Position numbers and translations under genes: made by a program. Below are positions 60,634 through 64,000 of a DNA stretch of 64,000 bases, piece after piece (position 1 is the first letter of the stretch; each line of letters opens with the position of its first letter). The stretch is taken from contig NC_013743.1 of NCBI RefSeq assembly GCF_000025325.1, positions 3,782,001-3,846,000 on the forward strand. The letters are read 5' to 3'. The notes under the pieces are model-generated. The model did not search any database and was not told the DNA's origin. It saw only the letters and a list, made by a program, of their open reading frames with translations. Source of the stretch: Haloterrigena turkmenica DSM 5511. GTDB taxonomy: Archaea; Halobacteriota; Halobacteria; Halobacteriales; Natrialbaceae.

Positions 60634-61548
60634 ATGACGAAAGTTAGCGTAGTCGGAGCGGCCGGCACGGTCGGGGCCGCTGCGGCGTACAACATCGCGC
60701 TTCGGGACATCGCCGACGAGCTCGTTCTGGTGGACATTCCGGACAAGGAAGACGACACGATCGGCCAGGCCGCCGACGTCAACCACGGCGCGGCCTACGA
60801 TTCGAACACGACGATCCGGCAGGGGGGCTACGAGGACACCGCCGGATCCGACGTCGTCGTTATCACCGCCGGCATCCCGCGCCAGCCGGGTCAGACCCGG
60901 ATCGACCTGGCCGGCGACAACGCGCCGATCATGGAGGACATCGGTTCCTCGATCGCCGAGCACAACGACGACTTCGTCACCGTCACCACGTCCAACCCCG
61001 TCGACCTGCTCAACCGCCACCTCTACGAGACGGGCGACCGCGCCCGCGAGAAGGTGATCGGCTTCGGCGGCCGACTCGACTCCGCTCGGTTCCGCTACGT
61101 CATCTCCCAGCGCTTCGACGCACCGGTCCAGAACGTCGAAGCGACGATCCTCGGCGAGCACGGCGACGCCCAGGTCCCCGTCTTCTCCAAGGTCCGCGTC
61201 GACGGACAGGATCCCGAGTTCGACGAGGACGAGAAGGACGACCTGCTCGAGGAGCTCCAGACCTCGGCGATGAACGTCATCGAGAAGAAGGGCGCGACCC
61301 AGTGGGGCCCGGCGACCGGCGTCGGCCACACGGTCGAGGCCATCGTTCGCGATACGGGCGAGGTGCTGCCCTGCAGCGTCAAACTCGAGGGCGAGTACGG
61401 GCAGGAGGACACGGCCTTCGGCGTCCCCGTCAAGCTCGGCTCCGACGGCGTCGAGGAGATCGTCGAGTGGGACCTCACCGAGTACGAGCGCAACCAGCTC
61501 GGCGAGGCCGCCGAGAAGCTCTCCGAGCAGTACGACAAGATCTCGTAA
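60634..61548 (+). CDS. mdh: Malate dehydrogenase
   Basis: A 304-residue NAD(P)-dependent enzyme of the LDH-like MDH group, linking malate and oxaloacetate in the citric acid cycle. Rossmann motif GAAGTVG (8-14), coenzyme-specificity aspartate in VLVDIP (D34), substrate loop [10 protein letters not shown] with R83 marking malate over lactate, TSNPVDLL (119-126) and the catalytic H176 in [10 protein letters not shown]. The acidic surface fits tetrameric halophilic MDH. A T6 run after the stop may terminate the transcript. Confidence 0.98.
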   Translation: MTKVSVVGAAGTVGAAAAYNIALRDIADELVLVDIPDKEDDTIGQAADVNHGAAYDSNTTIRQGGYEDTAGSDVVVITAGIPRQPGQTRIDLAGDNAPIMEDIGSSIAEHNDDFVTVTTSNPVDLLNRHLYETGDRAREKVIGFGGRLDSARFRYVISQRFDAPVQNVEATILGEHGDAQVPVFSKVRVDGQDPEFDEDEKDDLLEELQTSAMNVIEKKGATQWGPATGVGHTVEAIVRDTGEVLPCSVKLEGEYGQEDTAFGVPVKLGSDGVEEIVEWDLTEYERNQLGEAAEKLSEQYDKIS

Positions 61549-61575
61549 TCGCGGTCGTCTCGGTTTCGAGCCCGC

Positions 61576-61581
61576 TTTTTT
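61576..61581 (+). terminator. T-rich terminator of mdh
   Basis: TTTTTT 28 bases after the mdh stop; archaeal transcription commonly ends at such oligo-T runs. It lies between convergent mdh and P450 genes. Confidence 0.4.
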
Positions 61582-61620
61582 CGTCGACATCGGGGATAAA
61601 GAGACGCGTAGCGTCCGCAG

Positions 61621-62961
61621 CTACGGTCGGCGAACCCGCATTTCGACGGTCCCGGGATCGAGCGAGACCTCGATCGACGGATCGAGCGACGTCGAGACGC
61701 GGTCGAATCGGACCCGACGCGCGATCGTCGCCAGCGACAGTTTGAGCTCCGTCATCGCGAATCGCATGCCGATGCAGTGTCGCGGTCCCCCGCCGAAGGG
61801 GAAGGAGGCGTACTCGGGTCGATCGGCGTCGTCGAGCCAGCGCTCCGGACGGAACGAATCGGGAGCCGCCCACCAGCGCTCGTCACGGTGGATCCCGTAC
61901 ATGTTCAGCTGGATCGTCGTTCCAGGCGCGACGCGGACGCCGTCGAGGGACGTCGGCTCGCGGGGCTCTCGATGGAGGAACGGCAGCGGCGGATAGAGTC
62001 GCAACGCTTCACGGCCGACGGCCTCGGCGACGGTCAGTTCCGGGAGATCGGCGAACGTCGGGTCGCGGTCGCCGCAGACGGCCTCGACCTCCCGCTCGAG
62101 CCGTTCCCGAATTTCGTCGTCGGCCGCGAGGAACCAGCAGGCGTAGGTGAGCGCGGTCGCGGTCGTCTCGTGGCCCGCGAGCAGGAACGTCAACAGCTGA
62201 TCGGAGATCTCGTCGGCCGAGGGACGGGTCCCGTCGGGGTACTCGGCCGTCGCGAGCAGCGAGAGGAGGTCGTCACCCTCGGCGTCCGATTCCCGACGCT
62301 CCGTCAGGAGGTCCCCGACGAGCGCTTCGACGTCGGCTGTGGCGCGCTCGTACTCGCGTTCGGTTCGCCGCGGGAACCACGATGGCAACACGGCACCCGG
62401 CCCGAAGAAGTCGGCTTCGAGGTACGCGCCCATGGCGTCGACCCAGCGTCGCACGCGGTCGGCGCGGTCGCCCTCGAGCGGGAGGGCGAACAGCGACCGC
62501 GTGAGCGCGCCGAGAGTCAGCGCCGACAGCCGCTCGTTCACATCGATGACTCCTCCCTCAGGCCAGCTGGCGACTTCTCGGACGGTCTCGTCGACCATGA
62601 CCTCGGCGTACGATTCGATCCGCACCGGCGTGAACGCGTTCTGTAAGAGCAGTCGCTGCCGTCGCCACTGCTCGCCTTCGGAAAAGAACACGCCTTCGAT
62701 ACCGACTCCCTCGCCCAACTCGTGTTCGAACGATCCCCGCCAGAACTCGTCGCTCCGGGAGACCAGCACCGCCTCGACGAGATCGGGGCGGGAAACGACG
62801 ACGAACTCGCGACCGAACGCCTCGTACCGGGCGAGGTCGCCGTACTCGCGGATCGCTTCGAGGAACGCGAGCGGTTCGCGGGCGAACGAGATCGTGTTTC
62901 CGACGAACGGGAGGCCCCGAGGGCCCGGAAGCGAGGACGTCGACGGTCGTGCGTCGCTCAT
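61621..62961 (-). CDS. Cytochrome P450
   Basis: A 446-residue soluble P450 monooxygenase. All signatures are present: proline-rich LPGPRGLPFVG (11-21), I-helix LLAGHETT (260-267), the ExxR pair in GREALRLYPP (E318, R321), FRPERW and the haem-binding FPFGGGPRHCIG with ligand C396. No membrane anchor. It needs an electron donor; a three-cysteine ferredoxin gene lies 770 bp beyond its 5' end. The substrate is unknown; carotenoids or lipids are guesses. Start at MSDARPSTS rather than the upstream MSRRREPRA. Confidence 0.96.
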   Translation of the reverse strand: MSDARPSTSSLPGPRGLPFVGNTISFAREPLAFLEAIREYGDLARYEAFGREFVVVSRPDLVEAVLVSRSDEFWRGSFEHELGEGVGIEGVFFSEGEQWRRQRLLLQNAFTPVRIESYAEVMVDETVREVASWPEGGVIDVNERLSALTLGALTRSLFALPLEGDRADRVRRWVDAMGAYLEADFFGPGAVLPSWFPRRTEREYERATADVEALVGDLLTERRESDAEGDDLLSLLATAEYPDGTRPSADEISDQLLTFLLAGHETTATALTYACWFLAADDEIRERLEREVEAVCGDRDPTFADLPELTVAEAVGREALRLYPPLPFLHREPREPTSLDGVRVAPGTTIQLNMYGIHRDERWWAAPDSFRPERWLDDADRPEYASFPFGGGPRHCIGMRFAMTELKLSLATIARRVRFDRVSTSLDPSIEVSLDPGTVEMRVRRP

Positions 62962-63015
62962 AGCTCTCGGTTCACGCCGACGGGACATCGTCGCTCATTC
63001 GAAGCACTGAATCTC

Positions 63016-63022
63016 TTTATAT
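63016..63022 (+). promoter_or_regulatory. TATA box of the HTH_10 regulator gene
   Basis: tttatat, centred 24 nt before the GTG at 63043. This spacing decides the start codon by indicating a leaderless transcript. Confidence 0.55.
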
Positions 63023-63042
63023 GGGGCCGTCGAAGGTCCGCT

Positions 63043-63696
63043 GTGCAATCGGCCGACCTCACCCTTCGGCTCCCGCCCGCGATGCAGTCGCCGGCCCCCG
63101 AGGCGACGCTCGAGGCGGTCAGGCGCGAGGAGGTGCTCTCCTGGGAGATCGACCGCGAGGCCCAGCGGATTCGCTTCCTGTCGCTGATCGTCGGCGACCC
63201 AGACGTGCTCGGCGATCTGGCCGACGACCTCGAGCACATGTACCGATACGACCTCACGCCGGTCGACACCGATACGTTCTACGGCTACGTGGAGATGGAC
63301 CTCCGGAGCTCCGACGTGACGCTCCTCGAGGCGTTCGATCTTCCCGGCCTCGTGATCGTCCCACCGATGGTGTACACGGGCCGGGAGAACGTCCACATCA
63401 CCGTTCTCGGCGATCCCGAAGCGATGCCGACGCTGCTCGAGCGCATTCCCGACGGCGTCGGCGTCGAGGTCCGGCGCGTGAGCGAACACCAGCGTCGCGC
63501 GGAGACGCTCGCGGGGCGGCTCACCGCCCGCCAGTTCGAGGCGCTCGAGACCGCTCGGGAACTGGGCTACTTCGACGTCCCGCGAACGGGGTCGCTGGCC
63601 GAGGTCGCCGCTAAACTGGACTGTTCAGAGAGCGCGGCGTCGACGCTTCTCCGGACGGCGGAGGCCGCGCTGGTCGAGGCCGCCGTGGCTCGGTAA
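63043..63696 (+). CDS. HTH_10 (Bat-like) transcriptional regulator
   Basis: A 217-residue regulator. The N-terminal sensor region starts LTLRLPPAMQSPAPEATLEAV and includes EEVLSWEIDREAQRIRFLSLIVGDPD and FYGYVEMDLRSSDVTLLEAF. The C-terminal HTH_10 (about 160-215) has LTARQFEALETARELGYFDVPRTGSLAEVAAKLDCSESAASTLLRTAEAAL. GTG is chosen for its TATA spacing; the frame is open for 320 nt upstream but those bases are antisense P450. It sits between the P450 and ferredoxin genes and may control them. Confidence 0.9.
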   Translation: MQSADLTLRLPPAMQSPAPEATLEAVRREEVLSWEIDREAQRIRFLSLIVGDPDVLGDLADDLEHMYRYDLTPVDTDTFYGYVEMDLRSSDVTLLEAFDLPGLVIVPPMVYTGRENVHITVLGDPEAMPTLLERIPDGVGVEVRRVSEHQRRAETLAGRLTARQFEALETARELGYFDVPRTGSLAEVAAKLDCSESAASTLLRTAEAALVEAAVAR

Positions 63697-63730
63697 TGGT
63701 TCGACGAAGGCGAGGCGAAACCGAGGAAAA

Positions 63731-63976
63731 TCAGGGGATCAACTGCTCGCCGTCGTCGTCGTAGATTCTGATCGCGTCGACGGGACAGGTCCGGGCGGCG
63801 AACTTCGCGTCCAGCTCCGAGCCCTCGGGAACCTCGCGGGCGAAGACGCCGTCCTCGACCTCTTCCGAGTCGTTCAGGATCGCCTTCCCCTTCGACGTGT
63901 CCTTCTCGAAGGCGTCCCACTCGGCGACACATTGGTACATCCCGATACAGACCTCCTCGTCGAATTCGACCTTCAT
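63731..63976 (-). CDS. Three-cysteine ferredoxin, P450-type ([3Fe-4S] or [4Fe-4S])
   Basis: An 81-residue small ferredoxin. The cluster ligands are C10 and C16 (CIGMYQC) and C64 (RTCPVDAI). The usual middle cysteine of CxxCxxC is replaced by M13. Ferredoxins with a non-cysteine residue at this place are typical redox partners of bacterial cytochromes P450, and a P450 gene lies nearby on the same strand. No second cluster motif is present. It probably passes electrons in the cytosol. Confidence 0.93.
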   Translation of the reverse strand: MKVEFDEEVCIGMYQCVAEWDAFEKDTSKGKAILNDSEEVEDGVFAREVPEGSELDAKFAARTCPVDAIRIYDDDGEQLIP

Positions 63977-64000
63977 GCGTGAGAGTTGGATCGATCGTCG

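Overview
The window is about 64 kb of GC-rich chromosome from an extremely halophilic archaeon (class Halobacteria). Almost every protein is strongly acidic. Starts include many GTG codons. Many genes have a TATA box 24-31 nt before the start codon, the layout of leaderless transcripts. Families largely restricted to haloarchaea recur (HTH_10/Bat-like regulators, HalOD1, DUF7344, DUF7260, DUF5783, DUF7553, DUF7556-type small proteins). The gene style suggests the Natrialbaceae, but that is an inference. The sequence reads as ordinary chromosome: no transposase, integrase, CRISPR array, tRNA or rRNA gene was found.

Layout. 0.1-3.5 kb: Bcp-type peroxiredoxin, two-CBS protein, two HTH regulators and an S2P-type membrane protease with CBS domains. 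3.5-10.6 kb: prephenate dehydratase, truncated haemoglobin, a hemC-cobA-hemD operon feeding uroporphyrinogen III and precorrin-2 (the archaeal sirohaem route to haem), a small membrane protein, a RecJ/GAN-like DHH nuclease and a PHP phosphoesterase. 10.6-13.3 kb: an uncharacterised cluster whose upstream region carries two tandem DtxR/SirR-like inverted repeats, suggesting metal control. 13.3-17.6 kb: DUF5783, NifU-type scaffold, small zinc-ribbon/rubredoxin-like proteins including a decaying duplicate, ketopantoate reductase and an alpha/beta hydrolase. 17.6-22 kb: intein-free DNA polymerase D large subunit, with a PPC-domain protein directly upstream. 22-28.5 kb: a five-gene peptide/nickel-type ABC transporter operon. 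28.7-31.7 kb: small ORFs, an acetyltransferase, a putative 10-TM metal exporter and a short PQQ-repeat lipoprotein. 31.8-37 kb: UvrB, a MITE-like repeat, DUF7553, two DUF2267 genes (one frameshifted) and two unknown proteins. 37-44.4 kb: DoxX, DUF7556, a four-CBS protein overlapping glycyl-tRNA synthetase, acetamidase/formamidase, a PAS-HTH_10 regulator, HalOD1 and a dolichol-kinase-like protein. 44.4-49 kb: a non-coding hairpin array, an ABC-2 exporter, an MFS carrier and a lipoprotein. 49-64 kb: polyphosphate kinase with a PPP-type phosphatase, an unknown protein, TspO, Hef helicase-nuclease, PAP2 phosphatase, two-domain multicopper oxidase, a Sssca1-type zinc protein, a TIGR00725/LOG-like protein, malate dehydrogenase, a cytochrome P450, an HTH_10 regulator and a three-cysteine ferredoxin that could serve the P450.

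Themes. Several genes serve genome maintenance (PolD large subunit, UvrB, Hef, RecJ-like nuclease). Haem synthesis lies beside a haem protein. The strongest unexplained signals are non-coding: (i) a tandemly duplicated two-hairpin unit at 44.55-44.74 kb whose stems differ by compensatory base-pair changes and whose loops are all TTC (GAA on the other strand), with related repeats at 17.7 and 34.6 kb; (ii) a 157-bp element bounded by a perfect 14-bp inverted repeat at 33.95 kb; (iii) the paired DtxR-like boxes at 10.93-10.98 kb; (iv) candidate small leaderless ORFs overlapping downstream genes by 4 nt.
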